From Enterococcus sp. 9E7_DIV0242 (GTDB lineage: Bacteria > Bacillota > Bacilli > Lactobacillales > Enterococcaceae): a stretch of DNA of 64,000 bases. The notes below the pieces were generated by a model. That model saw nothing but the letters and a program-made list of their open reading frames with translations, was not told where the DNA came from and did not search any database. Position 1 is the stretch's first letter. Each line of letters opens with the position of its first letter. The DNA is taken from contig NZ_CP147247.1 in the NCBI RefSeq assembly GCF_002140975.2, forward strand, positions 806,001-870,000, written 5' to 3'. Below are positions 27,990 through 35,555 of the stretch, piece after piece. The translations under genes were made by a program, and so were the position numbers.

Positions 27990-28040
27990 CCTATGAACCA
28001 CCACTTTTCTAAAATTTAATCATTTCCTTGTAAATGAGAA

Positions 28041-28286
28041 CTAAGGCAAACTTTGTATTATCTGCCTTGCAATAAGCTTCTTCTCCGCTTGACTGTTTGA
28101 GATACCAAATGCAGTATTAAAAATAGTGTTTATTGCTTTGTCCAACTCTTGCTCACTAATGTCAGGCTGCTGTTCCAATACTTTCATGATTCTTTTTATT
28201 TCAATACTATACTCATCCTCCGGTGCATGAGGAAGCAAGCCGATTGGATTCCACTCATTGATGACTTTCTCAATTTTTTTGTACAT
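28041..28286 (-). CDS. DUF1871-family small protein
   Basis: 81 residues from the ATG at 28286, which follows GGGGAG; the frame runs 27 codons further upstream without a site. The sequence VINEWNPIGLLPHAPEDEYS followed by EIKRIMKVLEQQ matches the DUF1871 pattern (a WDPI-like motif and DEY). Members often sit next to immunity genes of polymorphic toxins; their own function is not established. It lies between a barstar-like gene and the 171-residue hypothetical gene. Confidence 0.75.
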   Translation of the reverse strand: MYKKIEKVINEWNPIGLLPHAPEDEYSIEIKRIMKVLEQQPDISEQELDKAINTIFNTAFGISNSQAEKKLIARQIIQSLP

Positions 28287-28339
28287 AAATGCTCCCCTTT
28301 CTTTGTTTTCTTCCTTCTCATTTTCTACATCATTTCTTT

Positions 28340-28630
28340 TCAATTGTATATTACTTCTGTTTTCCACTCTGGGTGCTTGTGATTAAAATCCGCCAAAATT
28401 CGTTTAAGATACTCTGCTTCCTCAGGTAGGTTTTGTACAAACGCTTGCCAATTTTTAAAAACTATTTTTTCCGGCAGCTCAACTAGTCCTGTGATTGCAT
28501 CCCAAAAGGCAGCCCAATTTTTACCATAGAAATCGGGAAATGCCAACGCTTCTTTTAGAGTTACATGAAGTGCCACACGACTAGTTATTTTTTCAACATC
28601 AATAAAAACGAGTTTTTTTCTAGCTTCCAT
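28340..28630 (-). CDS. Barstar-family ribonuclease inhibitor-like protein
   Basis: 96 residues with the barstar signature: VALHVTLKEALAFPDFYGKN followed by WAAFWDAITG, the helix-loop that plugs the active site of barnase-type RNases. It is normally the immunity partner of a barnase-like toxin, but no such toxin is encoded nearby, so it is probably an orphan immunity gene or a regulator of an RNase elsewhere. GGGGAAAG precedes the ATG. Confidence 0.88.
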   Translation of the reverse strand: MEARKKLVFIDVEKITSRVALHVTLKEALAFPDFYGKNWAAFWDAITGLVELPEKIVFKNWQAFVQNLPEEAEYLKRILADFNHKHPEWKTEVIYN

Positions 28631-28657
28631 TATCTTTCCCCTATCTGCATGATTAAA

Positions 28658-28690
28658 CAGCAGAAACAGTTAGCTAGACCATTTCTGCTG
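28658..28690. repeat. Hairpin upstream of the barstar gene
   Basis: Perfect 9-bp arms CAGCAGAAA and TTTCTGCTG with a 15-base loop, in the leader of the minus-strand barstar gene. It is the main feature of the left part of the 467-base spacer 28631-29097. The rest of that spacer holds the tRNA-like sequence and the terminator listed separately. Confidence 0.5.
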
Positions 28691-28831
28691 CACTCCTTTT
28701 TTACAGGGCGCTCATTTTCACATTCTCAGAAAAGAGTAGGTTTTTTTGTTTGCTGTAGACGCCCTTACAAGACACACTTTGTCTATTTTAAGTAGATAGA
28801 TTGGTAGTTGGTTTGCTGTTTGTGTCTTTAA

Positions 28832-28904
28832 AAGTAACACAGGAATCGAACCTGTAAGCTGTTCCGTTACCGTCTCAGCTTGTTGACCAATAAACAAGTT
28901 ACCT
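28832..28904 (-). ncRNA. tRNA-like sequence (pseudo-tRNA candidate)
   Basis: 73 bases on the minus strand have tRNA geometry. A 7-bp acceptor stem forms from AGGTAAC and GTTACTT (one G-U). There is a D-arm-like segment with TATTGGTC in the loop, and a perfect T arm, ACAGG-TTCGATT-CCTGT. The anticodon arm is not canonical: the 22-base segment between D and T arms pairs only as GCTG/CAGC around a 14-base loop, and no anticodon can be assigned. No CCA is encoded. It may be a decayed tRNA or a tRNA mimic. It is expected to score poorly in standard tRNA models. Confidence 0.5.
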
Positions 28905-28973
28905 GATGAGTCTTATTATAGGAAAGATCCACTCATTCATCTTTTAAAAAAGGTTGCGCAAAGTCGAAATGGC

Positions 28974-29020
28974 AAAAAAAGACGAAAAAAATTGGCTGTT
29001 GTTTCCCAATTCTTTTCGTC
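28974..29020 (-). terminator. Rho-independent terminator after the macrodomain gene
   Basis: A long hairpin with arms GACGAAAAGAATTGG and CCAATTTTTTTCGTC on the minus strand, with a T run after it (A run at 28974-28980 on the plus strand). It lies about 80 bases past the macrodomain stop codon. Confidence 0.85.
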
Positions 29021-29097
29021 TATAGGCTGAGAGATCAACCGACTATTACTATTTAGTAGTCAATCTGGCTTGGTAAAAACAATATTTACAGTGATAT

Positions 29098-29631
29098 CTA
29101 AAGCTCAACGATTATAGATGGCTCATTGATCTTTTTCAATAAATCCGAATAATGCGTATAATTCAATTGATCATTACAGATAAAAATGACTTTTTCTAAC
29201 TTACTGGTTTCATTGGCGTACCTCACAACTGTTTCTATTGCCGTTTTTGCTGCAAGGTCCAAAGGAAAGCGATACCTCCCTGTACTGATACATGGAAAAG
29301 CAATTGACTGAAAGCCATTTTTTTCTGCCAACTCCAAACTATTAAAATAGCAATCCCGTAACAGCTCTTTTTCCCCCTTACTTCCACCATTCCAAACTGG
29401 TCCAACAGTATGAATGACGTGTTTAGCGGGCAGGTTGTAGCCCTTTGTCAGCTTCGCTTCACCAGTACGACAACCATTCAGTGTTCTGCATTCTTCTAAT
29501 AATTTCTTGCCGGCAGCTCGATGAATCGCTCCATCGACACCCCCACCGCCTAATAAGGAACTATTGGCTGCATTCACAAGTGCATCTACTGATAATTGAG
29601 CAATATCTCCTAAAAGCACTGTTATCTTCAT
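29098..29631 (-). CDS. Macrodomain ADP-ribose hydrolase (MacroD type)
   Basis: A 177-residue single macrodomain. The motifs are [20 protein letters not shown] (catalytic Asn and the Gly-rich loop), HTVGPVW and [17 protein letters not shown], the phosphate-binding loop. MacroD proteins remove ADP-ribose from acidic residues or deacetylate O-acetyl-ADP-ribose. GGGGG precedes the ATG at good spacing. Together with the ADP-ribosylglycohydrolase at 24.9-25.9 kb this gives two ADP-ribose-removing enzymes close to an ADP-ribosyltransferase effector. Confidence 0.93.
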   Translation of the reverse strand: MKITVLLGDIAQLSVDALVNAANSSLLGGGGVDGAIHRAAGKKLLEECRTLNGCRTGEAKLTKGYNLPAKHVIHTVGPVWNGGSKGEKELLRDCYFNSLELAEKNGFQSIAFPCISTGRYRFPLDLAAKTAIETVVRYANETSKLEKVIFICNDQLNYTHYSDLLKKINEPSIIVEL

Positions 29632-29687
29632 CGTATCCCCCTTACTTTATGTGGCGTTCAAACCCTGACTTGACGTTTCACTATTGA

Positions 29688-30455
29688 CTAGATATTTTTG
29701 CGCAGTCTCAGGCGCTTGGCAATTTTTTCGATTAGAAAGAGAGCTGGCAGCTGAGAGGTCAGCTCGATCGTCTTATCATGATTGTCACTTGTTTTATAAA
29801 TCGTCTCTCGGTTAATCGTATAAGGAATATTCAAATCAGACATGCGACTAATCGTTGAGCTGTCACTATTTGTAATCGAAATAATCGGACATTTTTTTGT
29901 ATTTAATCGTTTGATGTAATGGATGATTTCCTTTGTCTCTCCAGTAACGGATAGCGCAATGATACAGGTATTCTGCAAGACATCATCCGGAAACCATTCG
30001 ATCGGATAGTTTGATGGGTCCTCAATCCGCAAGGCTGTTTGAGATAAATTCGTGAAATATAAGGTGCCATATCCAGCAATCATTTCTGACGAACCGGAGC
30101 CAAGAAACAACACCAGCCCTTTGTCACAAAGAATATCTACAGCTTTTTCTATCTTATCTCTCAAGAAGGGCTCATTCACTCGCTCAAGAAAATGAATATA
30201 TTGTGTCTCATCGACATCCGCAACTTGGGCTTTATGAAGCGAATCTGCGTAAAGCTGTAATTTCACTTTGAATTCCGCAAATCCACTACATTCAAATTTA
30301 TGGCAAAAGCGCTGAATGCTGGCTGTACTAGTGTGTGTTTCCTCGGCAAGATCCCTAATTCGCATATAAGAGACTGATTTAAGATTTGTTGCGATATAAT
30401 GGTAGATCTCGTATTCTAACGGGTTCAATTCAGGAATGTAATCTAAAAAAAGCAT
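29688..30455 (-). CDS. RpiR-family transcriptional regulator
   Basis: 255 residues with an N-terminal RpiR helix-turn-helix (HTSTASIQRFCHKFECSGFA, residues about 45-65) and a C-terminal SIS sugar-phosphate domain (VLFLGSGSSEMIAGYG). It is divergent from the GH1 glycosidase and PTS genes and so is their likely local regulator, sensing a phosphosugar. A perfect 19-bp palindrome lies 12 bases upstream of the ATG, overlapping its leader. The start follows GGGGGG. Confidence 0.9.
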   Translation of the reverse strand: MLFLDYIPELNPLEYEIYHYIATNLKSVSYMRIRDLAEETHTSTASIQRFCHKFECSGFAEFKVKLQLYADSLHKAQVADVDETQYIHFLERVNEPFLRDKIEKAVDILCDKGLVLFLGSGSSEMIAGYGTLYFTNLSQTALRIEDPSNYPIEWFPDDVLQNTCIIALSVTGETKEIIHYIKRLNTKKCPIISITNSDSSTISRMSDLNIPYTINRETIYKTSDNHDKTIELTSQLPALFLIEKIAKRLRLRKNI

Positions 30456-30467
30456 GCTCGTCCCCCC

Positions 30468-30486
30468 TTGTCACAGGCTGTGACAA
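30468..30486. promoter_or_regulatory. Palindromic operator candidate for the RpiR regulator
   Basis: A perfect 19-bp palindrome, TTGTCACAGGCTGTGACAA, in the spacer between the divergent regulator and the GH1 gene. A further partial half-site (TTGTCA) follows at 30489. The position suits both autoregulation and control of the glycosidase. Confidence 0.65.
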
Positions 30487-30488
30487 AT

Positions 30489-30589
30489 TTGTCAAAAATA
30501 TCAACCTGTCGATACAAATGACAACAGATTGTAAGCGCATAACATTATGAAATCAATGATGCTATACTCCATTATAGAGGGCGCTTACA
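30489..30589 (+). promoter_or_regulatory. Candidate promoter and GTAAGCGC inverted repeats (possible cre) of the beta-glucoside operon
   Basis: TTGTCA (30489-30494) and TACAAA (30513-30518) are spaced by 18 bases. Downstream, GTAAGCGC (30531-30538) and GCGCTTAC (30581-30588) form an inverted pair. The second, in AGAGGGCGCTTACA, resembles a CcpA cre box with three mismatches. Catabolite repression would be expected for such an operon. All of this is by eye. Confidence 0.4.
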
Positions 30590-30621
30590 CAAACTGCAAT
30601 ACACAATCAAGGAGGAACAAC

Positions 30622-32004
30622 ATGACAATTGACTTTCCGAAATCCTTCTTCTGGGGAGCTGCCAGTAGTGCCACCCAGGCTGAAGGTCGAGAAAAAAATG
30701 ATGGCAAAGGAGAAAACATCTGGGACTATTCATCCAAGGAATTCAACTTCCGTTTTTACGATGGCGTAACCACAGAGCATACCTCCTATTTCTATCGAGA
30801 TTTTAAAGAAGACATTCAACGAATGAAAGAGATCGGCTTCAATTCCTTTCGAACCTCTATTTCCTGGTCCAGATTATTTCCTGACGGAATTGGGGAACTC
30901 AATCAAAAAGGCGTCGATTTTTACAATCAAATGATCGATGAACTACTAGCACAGGGAATCGAACCCTTCATTAATCTTTATCATTTTGACATGCCGATGA
31001 AGCTGCAGGAAATCGGGGGCTTTGAAAATCGCGAAGTCATTCAAGCCTATGCCATCTATGCAAAAACCTGCTTTAAGCTGTTTGGTGATCGGGTAAAATA
31101 CTGGTTTACATTCAATGAACCAATGATTCCAGCTGAAGCCGGCTATCTCCATGACCGTCATTACCCTTACATCGTTGACTTCAAAAGAGCCGCAACGGTA
31201 CTACACCATATTGTTCTCGCTCATTGTGAAGCAGTCAAAATATACCGTGAGTTGAAGCTTTCAGGAAAAATCGGCATCATCATGGATGTGCTCCCTGTCT
31301 ATCCACGCAGTCAAAACCCTGCGGATTTACAAGCCGCAGAAATGGCGGATCTTTTCTATACGAAAAGTATCAACGACGCCATCCTAAAAGGGCAGTATCC
31401 GGTTCAGTTAAAAGAGATCCTCCAGAAATATGACCAGATGCCTGAGGTGACAACGACCGATACTACTCTTATTGCTTCAACAAAAATCGATCTTTTGGGG
31501 ATCAATTATTACCGTCCACGTAGAGTAATGGCGAAGGAGTGTTTGCCGAATCCGAAAGGGGTCTTCTCACCGGAATGGTTCTTTGACAATTATGAAATGC
31601 CGAATCGTAGGATGAACACGTCGAGAGGAATCGAGATTTATCCAAAAGGAATCTACGACATCGCTAAGAAAATTCAAAATGAATATGGCAATATCGACTG
31701 GTTCGTTTCTGAAAATGGGATCGGTATTCAAGGGGAAGAGCAGTTTATCAAAGATGGTATGGTACAAGATGACTACCGGATTGATTTTCTTAAAGAGCAT
31801 TTGACTTATTTGAATCAGGCAATGAATGAAGGCGCTAATTGCTTAGGTTATCATATGTGGACCTTTGTGGATTGTTGGTCTTGGGGCAATGCGTATAAGA
31901 ACCGCTACGGCTTCTACCGCTTAGATGTCGAAACAGGAGAAAAAACCTGCAAGAAATCTGGAAAATGGTTTAAGCAAGTCACAGAAGAACATGGATTTGA
32001 ATGA
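30622..32004 (+). CDS. GH1 6-phospho-beta-glucosidase
   Basis: A 460-residue glycoside hydrolase family 1 enzyme that cleaves phosphorylated beta-glucosides delivered by a PTS. The N-terminal GH1 signature FPKSFFWGAASSATQAEG is complete. The acid/base glutamate is in FTFNEPMIP and the nucleophile in FVSENGIGIQ; the last region has HMWTFVDCWSW. The start is the ATG at 30622 after AAGGAGG; the frame is open 25 codons upstream. It is followed by a PTS EIIC gene, which supports the 6-phospho substrate. Cellobiose-type sugars are likely but not provable. Confidence 0.92.
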   Translation: MTIDFPKSFFWGAASSATQAEGREKNDGKGENIWDYSSKEFNFRFYDGVTTEHTSYFYRDFKEDIQRMKEIGFNSFRTSISWSRLFPDGIGELNQKGVDFYNQMIDELLAQGIEPFINLYHFDMPMKLQEIGGFENREVIQAYAIYAKTCFKLFGDRVKYWFTFNEPMIPAEAGYLHDRHYPYIVDFKRAATVLHHIVLAHCEAVKIYRELKLSGKIGIIMDVLPVYPRSQNPADLQAAEMADLFYTKSINDAILKGQYPVQLKEILQKYDQMPEVTTTDTTLIASTKIDLLGINYYRPRRVMAKECLPNPKGVFSPEWFFDNYEMPNRRMNTSRGIEIYPKGIYDIAKKIQNEYGNIDWFVSENGIGIQGEEQFIKDGMVQDDYRIDFLKEHLTYLNQAMNEGANCLGYHMWTFVDCWSWGNAYKNRYGFYRLDVETGEKTCKKSGKWFKQVTEEHGFE

Positions 32005-32067
32005 AGTAGTATAACGAAGAGAGTAGACAACCATACTAGTTTCTTCAATGATTAAAAAGAAAGACTG

Positions 32068-32273
32068 TTACTCTTTTGTAGGAAGCTTTAAAAGTAATGA
32101 ATAACGAACCACCAAAACGAGGAAAGTAGGCGAACCTGACCACCTTCCTCAACAAATAAAAGGAGGACCATTACTCTTTTATAGGAACCTCTAGAAGTAA
32201 TGGATAGCGGACCTCTAAAATAGAGAAAGTAGTCGAACTCGCCTACTTTCTACAACAATCAAAAGGAGCGATA
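32068..32273 (+). repeat. Two-copy, 103-bp tandem repeat in the leader of the PTS gene
   Basis: Units at 32068-32170 and 32171-32273 are diverged copies. Each starts TTACTCTTTT(G/A)TAGGAA, contains an AGTAATG block, then a hairpin, and ends in AAAAGGAG. In the second copy the hairpin arms are a perfect GAAAGTAG/CTACTTTC. In the first they are GAGGAAAGTAG with CCACCTTCCTC and two mismatches. Pairing is kept although the bases differ, which hints at an RNA-level role. The second AAAAGGAG is the ribosome binding site of the EIIC gene. Confidence 0.65.
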
Positions 32274-32277
32274 CCAC

Positions 32278-33585
32278 ATGATGAACGTTTTTGATAATCT
32301 TGCTACAAAGCTGTTACCAATTGCAAACGCTATTGGTAACCAGAGACATTTGCAAGCAATTCGAAATGGACTGATTTCTATTCTGCCACTAACAATCGTC
32401 GGCTCATTTTTCACGATATTGCTGAATCTGCCCATTGATGGCTACTCAGAAATGATTGCCCCCTATATCCAAGCGCTGGATGTCCCCTTCCGTTTTACGG
32501 TTGGCTTGATGTCTCTTTATGCTTCATTTACAATTGGTGCATTTTTAGGAAATACCTATAAGCTGGATAAAATCACAAGTGGATTTCTGTCCATGCTTGC
32601 CACATTGCTGATGGTGGTTCCAGTGAATATCCAAGAAGGAATCGATACAGTTGGCAATGCAGTTACTGCCGGTCGTTATATCCCAATCACACCACTAGGC
32701 TCTCAAGGCCTTTTCGGCGCAATTGTCGCGGCACTTATCTCTGTTGAAATTTATCGTTTCACGAAAGAAAAGAATTTGGAAATCAAGATGCCTGAAGGGG
32801 TACCACCCGTTGTCGGTGAATCCTTCGCGGCGCTATTGCCAACATTGATCGTTATTCTATTATTTTGGATTCCCAGACATTTCTTGAATTTCAACTTGAA
32901 TGAATTACTGAGTTTGGCAATTTCACCGCTAAAAGGCTTTCTTACCGGAAACAATCTGTTTGGCGGCGTCATCACTCAGTTTATGATTTGTCTGTTCTGG
33001 GCATTAGGGATTCACGGCCATGCCGTACTTGGTCCAGTGATCCGTCCTTTTTGGGATCAAGCGATCATCGAAAATGCAGAACTGTTTCAAAATGGCGTGA
33101 GTGCTTTTGACTTACCTAATCTTTTTACTGAACAATTTTACCAATGGTATGCTCAAATGGGCGGTACTGGATCAACGCTTGCCCTTGTTGTATTATTCCT
33201 GTTCTCTCGCTCAAAATACTTGAAGCAATTAGGACGACTCTCTATCCTTCCGGGAATTTTCAACATCAACGAACCAGTGATTTTTGGCGCACCAATCGTT
33301 ATGAACCCACTCTTGGCTATTCCATTTATTTTGGTTCCTATTGTGAATACCATCCTCGTTTACATTGTAACGATTCTTGGTTGGATGCCAAAAATGATGG
33401 TCAAACCACCCTTTTCAATTCCAGCTCCGCTGGGTGCTCTGATTACTTCAAACTGGAACTGGGTTGCCTGTGTCATGGTATTTGTCTGCTTCGCTGTTTC
33501 TTTGATGATCTATTACCCTTTCTTCAAAGCATTTGAAAAAATGCAGGTAGAGCAAGAATCAGCAGCAGATACAACACTTGACTAA
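32278..33585 (+). CDS. PTS lactose/cellobiose-family EIIC permease
   Basis: A 435-residue membrane component of the CelB/LacE type that imports and couples phosphorylation of a beta-glucoside. About ten hydrophobic segments are present. Family markers are IGNQRHLQAIRNGLISILPL near the N terminus, the conserved AIGIHGHAV-like loop (WALGIHGHAVLGPV) and INEPVIFGAPIVMNP. The EIIA and EIIB partners are not encoded here and must come from elsewhere. Two adjacent ATG codons follow AAAAGGAGCG; either could start. Confidence 0.92.
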   Translation: MMNVFDNLATKLLPIANAIGNQRHLQAIRNGLISILPLTIVGSFFTILLNLPIDGYSEMIAPYIQALDVPFRFTVGLMSLYASFTIGAFLGNTYKLDKITSGFLSMLATLLMVVPVNIQEGIDTVGNAVTAGRYIPITPLGSQGLFGAIVAALISVEIYRFTKEKNLEIKMPEGVPPVVGESFAALLPTLIVILLFWIPRHFLNFNLNELLSLAISPLKGFLTGNNLFGGVITQFMICLFWALGIHGHAVLGPVIRPFWDQAIIENAELFQNGVSAFDLPNLFTEQFYQWYAQMGGTGSTLALVVLFLFSRSKYLKQLGRLSILPGIFNINEPVIFGAPIVMNPLLAIPFILVPIVNTILVYIVTILGWMPKMMVKPPFSIPAPLGALITSNWNWVACVMVFVCFAVSLMIYYPFFKAFEKMQVEQESAADTTLD

Positions 33586-33663
33586 TTGCCTTGGCATTGC
33601 TGAAAATGTCGTATGCGCTAAACTGAATCTTTCAAATCTATTTAATAAATAGGAGGATTTTCT

Positions 33664-33900
33664 ATGAATTATTTATTATATGCCAGTGTTATCTTTCTAG
33701 CTCACTTTCTCTTCAATCGCTATCAAAAACGGATTACACTGTCTTTTGGTAAGATTTTAGGCTTAACGATTTTGCTATTACTTTTCTCAGCAGTCATCAG
33801 TACAATCATCGGAACACTGGTACCGATCATTCTCAGCACTCTTGTGACTGCGGTGCTATTACAGAATACTTATCTACGCAATCTCAAAATAAGTAAATAG
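33664..33900 (+). CDS. Small membrane protein, 78 residues
   Basis: Two hydrophobic segments are visible (LLYASVIFLAHFLF and GLTILLLLFSAVISTIIGTL extending to about residue 62), joined by a short basic loop (NRYQKRITLSF). AGGAGG precedes the ATG. It follows the EIIC gene by about 80 bases and ends before a bidirectional terminator, so it is the last gene of the beta-glucoside operon. The family is not recognised. Confidence 0.75.
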   Translation: MNYLLYASVIFLAHFLFNRYQKRITLSFGKILGLTILLLLFSAVISTIIGTLVPIILSTLVTAVLLQNTYLRNLKISK

Positions 33901-33911
33901 TCATCATAAAA

Positions 33912-33945
33912 AACCTGTGGCATCGTTCTTCTAAGCGCCACAGGT
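33912..33945. terminator. Bidirectional terminator
   Basis: Perfect arms AACCTGTGGC and GCCACAGGTT with a T run on the plus side and an A run on the other. It separates the plus-strand beta-glucoside operon from the convergent endonuclease V gene. Confidence 0.88.
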
Positions 33946-33954
33946 TCTGCTTTT

Positions 33955-34647
33955 TTATAGAGATTTTATAGAGCTGTACTCTTTCCTCTTTGTATGTGTT
34001 TCCAAATCAGCATAGCGAGTGGTGATAGGTAACCGACTTTCTTTCTCGACAAAATGCATGGTGATTGCTTTTGCTGTTTCTAACTCGATTCCATTGCCGC
34101 AGGAAATATAGATAGGTTTGACATTTTTTCTGGTTCTTAACACCAAACCATATTCTTCTCCACCAACTTGGATAGATTCAGATGCACCAACCTCATCCTT
34201 CGGCATATTAACTATTGCCTTTTCAATTTTAAAGTATGTCTTAGCTACTCCGATCGTTGGCTTATTTAAATAAAAAGATGCGTGCGTTGCTATGCCCATA
34301 TGTCGAGAATGCAGATACCCATTTCCATCAAACATATATAGGTCTGGTGATTGTTGAAGCTTTTCAACTGTTTTTAAAACCAACGGCAGCTCTCTAAATG
34401 CTAAAAATCCAGGAATATATGGGACCATTATTTCTCCATGATAATCGACTTTTTCAATAATTTCTTTCGTCTGATAATCTACAACTACGATGCAACATAC
34501 ACCATACTCTTTTCCGGCTTCTGTCCAATAGGCAAGATCAACTCCCGCAACTAAGCGGAGAGCATTTAATTTAAATGTATTTTTTAACGATATTTCTGAC
34601 AACCACTTTTCTTGTTCTTTTCTAAATTCACTCTCTATATTAGACAT
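33955..34647 (-). CDS. nfi: Endonuclease V
   Basis: A 230-residue DNA repair enzyme that cuts next to deaminated bases such as hypoxanthine. The family motifs are VAGVDLAYW (first catalytic Asp), the wedge region IPGFLAFRELP, MFDGNGYLHSRHMGIATHAS (second catalytic region) and KPTIGVAKTYF. The length is normal. The gene ends at the shared terminator. It lies about 90 bases downstream of a DUF2247 gene, but a functional link is not evident. Confidence 0.93.
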   Translation of the reverse strand: MSNIESEFRKEQEKWLSEISLKNTFKLNALRLVAGVDLAYWTEAGKEYGVCCIVVVDYQTKEIIEKVDYHGEIMVPYIPGFLAFRELPLVLKTVEKLQQSPDLYMFDGNGYLHSRHMGIATHASFYLNKPTIGVAKTYFKIEKAIVNMPKDEVGASESIQVGGEEYGLVLRTRKNVKPIYISCGNGIELETAKAITMHFVEKESRLPITTRYADLETHTKRKEYSSIKSL

Positions 34648-34736
34648 CTCTACTCAAACTTCCTTATCATTTTTGTCAAACTAAATAATTTGTTTCTAAT
34701 GTTTCCGCCCAAAGCTAAACATTCTGCAGATTCAAA

Positions 34737-35243
34737 TCATCTTATTTGCTCACAATTTCCTTTTAACTCGCTGATTAACTTCGTCTTCTCAGATCTCAAA
34801 AAATCATAGAACCTATTTACCATATCTTGGTTTGTCGAAGCAAATTCTTGTGGCATATATGGGATAAAGCTTGCCATTTCTTCTGGGTAATCATGGTCAT
34901 CATAAAACTTTGTAATCTCTTCTAACAGTTCTTTTTCATCTAGATTTTTTTCTTTTAGATCAGTTAAATGGATCAAGCGCAGTTTTCGCTCTTCTTGCTT
35001 TATCTCTTCCACTTTTAAATTCGGAAAAAAACTATTTTTTATGTCAGACAATACCTGATCCAAATCATTAGAATCTACTTGCCACGCTAAATCGCAAATT
35101 ATTTCGCTATCGTCCCCCTTTTCCATCAGCTCTACAGCGTAGTCTGAAATGGCTTCTTCGGTAAGAAAAAATTGAGTGATACCCACGTAAATAGTCTTCC
35201 AACTATACTTTAGTCCTCTTTTTCTAAAATCTGCTAATTTCAA
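34737..35243 (-). CDS. DUF2247-family protein, probable orphan immunity protein
   Basis: 168 residues, acidic and helical. The C-terminal motif ITKFYDDHDYPEEMASFIPYMP fits DUF2247, a family that comparative genomics links to polymorphic toxin immunity. The start codon is TTG at 35241-35243, eight bases after AGAGG. It lies just beyond the last terminator of the toxin/immunity array, which fits an orphan immunity gene at the tail of an injection system locus. No matching toxin is present in the window. Confidence 0.75.
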   Translation of the reverse strand: MKLADFRKRGLKYSWKTIYVGITQFFLTEEAISDYAVELMEKGDDSEIICDLAWQVDSNDLDQVLSDIKNSFFPNLKVEEIKQEERKLRLIHLTDLKEKNLDEKELLEEITKFYDDHDYPEEMASFIPYMPQEFASTNQDMVNRFYDFLRSEKTKLISELKGNCEQIR

Positions 35244-35555
35244 CGTATTTTCCTCTATCTTTCTATAGTTAGCATTGACTCTATAGTGATCTCTATCCAG
35301 AAAAGAAATTTATATAGCCAATGCAATGTTTTGCTCGTTAACCACTTGATTACTTTATAAAACACTCGTTATTCTAAATCTAGTATTTATTATTTCTCGC
35401 CTGTTGTCCAGCATTTTTTTTGGGGGAATCTCTTGTAATTCTTCTCTATATAACCACAAATGTTTACTTAAAACTTATTTCAATACTTCACTCTCTATGG
35501 AATATAAAAAATGGTATCAGTTAATGCAACCAATACCATTCCGTAAATCTATCCA
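35244..35555. other. Spacer between immunity array and DUF2247 gene
   Basis: This holds the terminator at 35506-35540 and about 260 bases of AT-rich DNA. A short minus-strand frame (about 39 codons, including LWLYREELQEIPPKKML) is present around 35345-35460. It could be another decayed toxin tip, but the evidence is too weak to call it. Confidence 0.35.
35506..35540 (-). terminator. Terminator, copy 1 of a repeated hairpin after immunity genes
   Basis: On the minus strand AATGGTATTGG and CTGATACCATT form a stem with loop around TTGCATTAA, followed by TTTTTTATAT. It lies 15 bases past the first immunity gene. The same hairpin recurs at 36381-36411 and 37055-37090, in each case downstream of an immunity paralogue, so it was duplicated with the module. 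Confidence 0.8.

Noticed and set aside
24512..28630. A prophage or integrative element boundary
   Set aside because: No integrase, no attachment-site repeats and no phage genes are seen; the region is only a run of small accessory genes.
28658..28690. Terminator for a plus-strand gene
   Set aside because: No plus-strand gene ends before it; it lies in the leader of the minus-strand barstar gene.
35345..35460. 39-codon minus-strand frame that might be a third toxin-tip remnant
   Set aside because: It does not share the junction seen in the other two remnants and does not overlap an immunity start.
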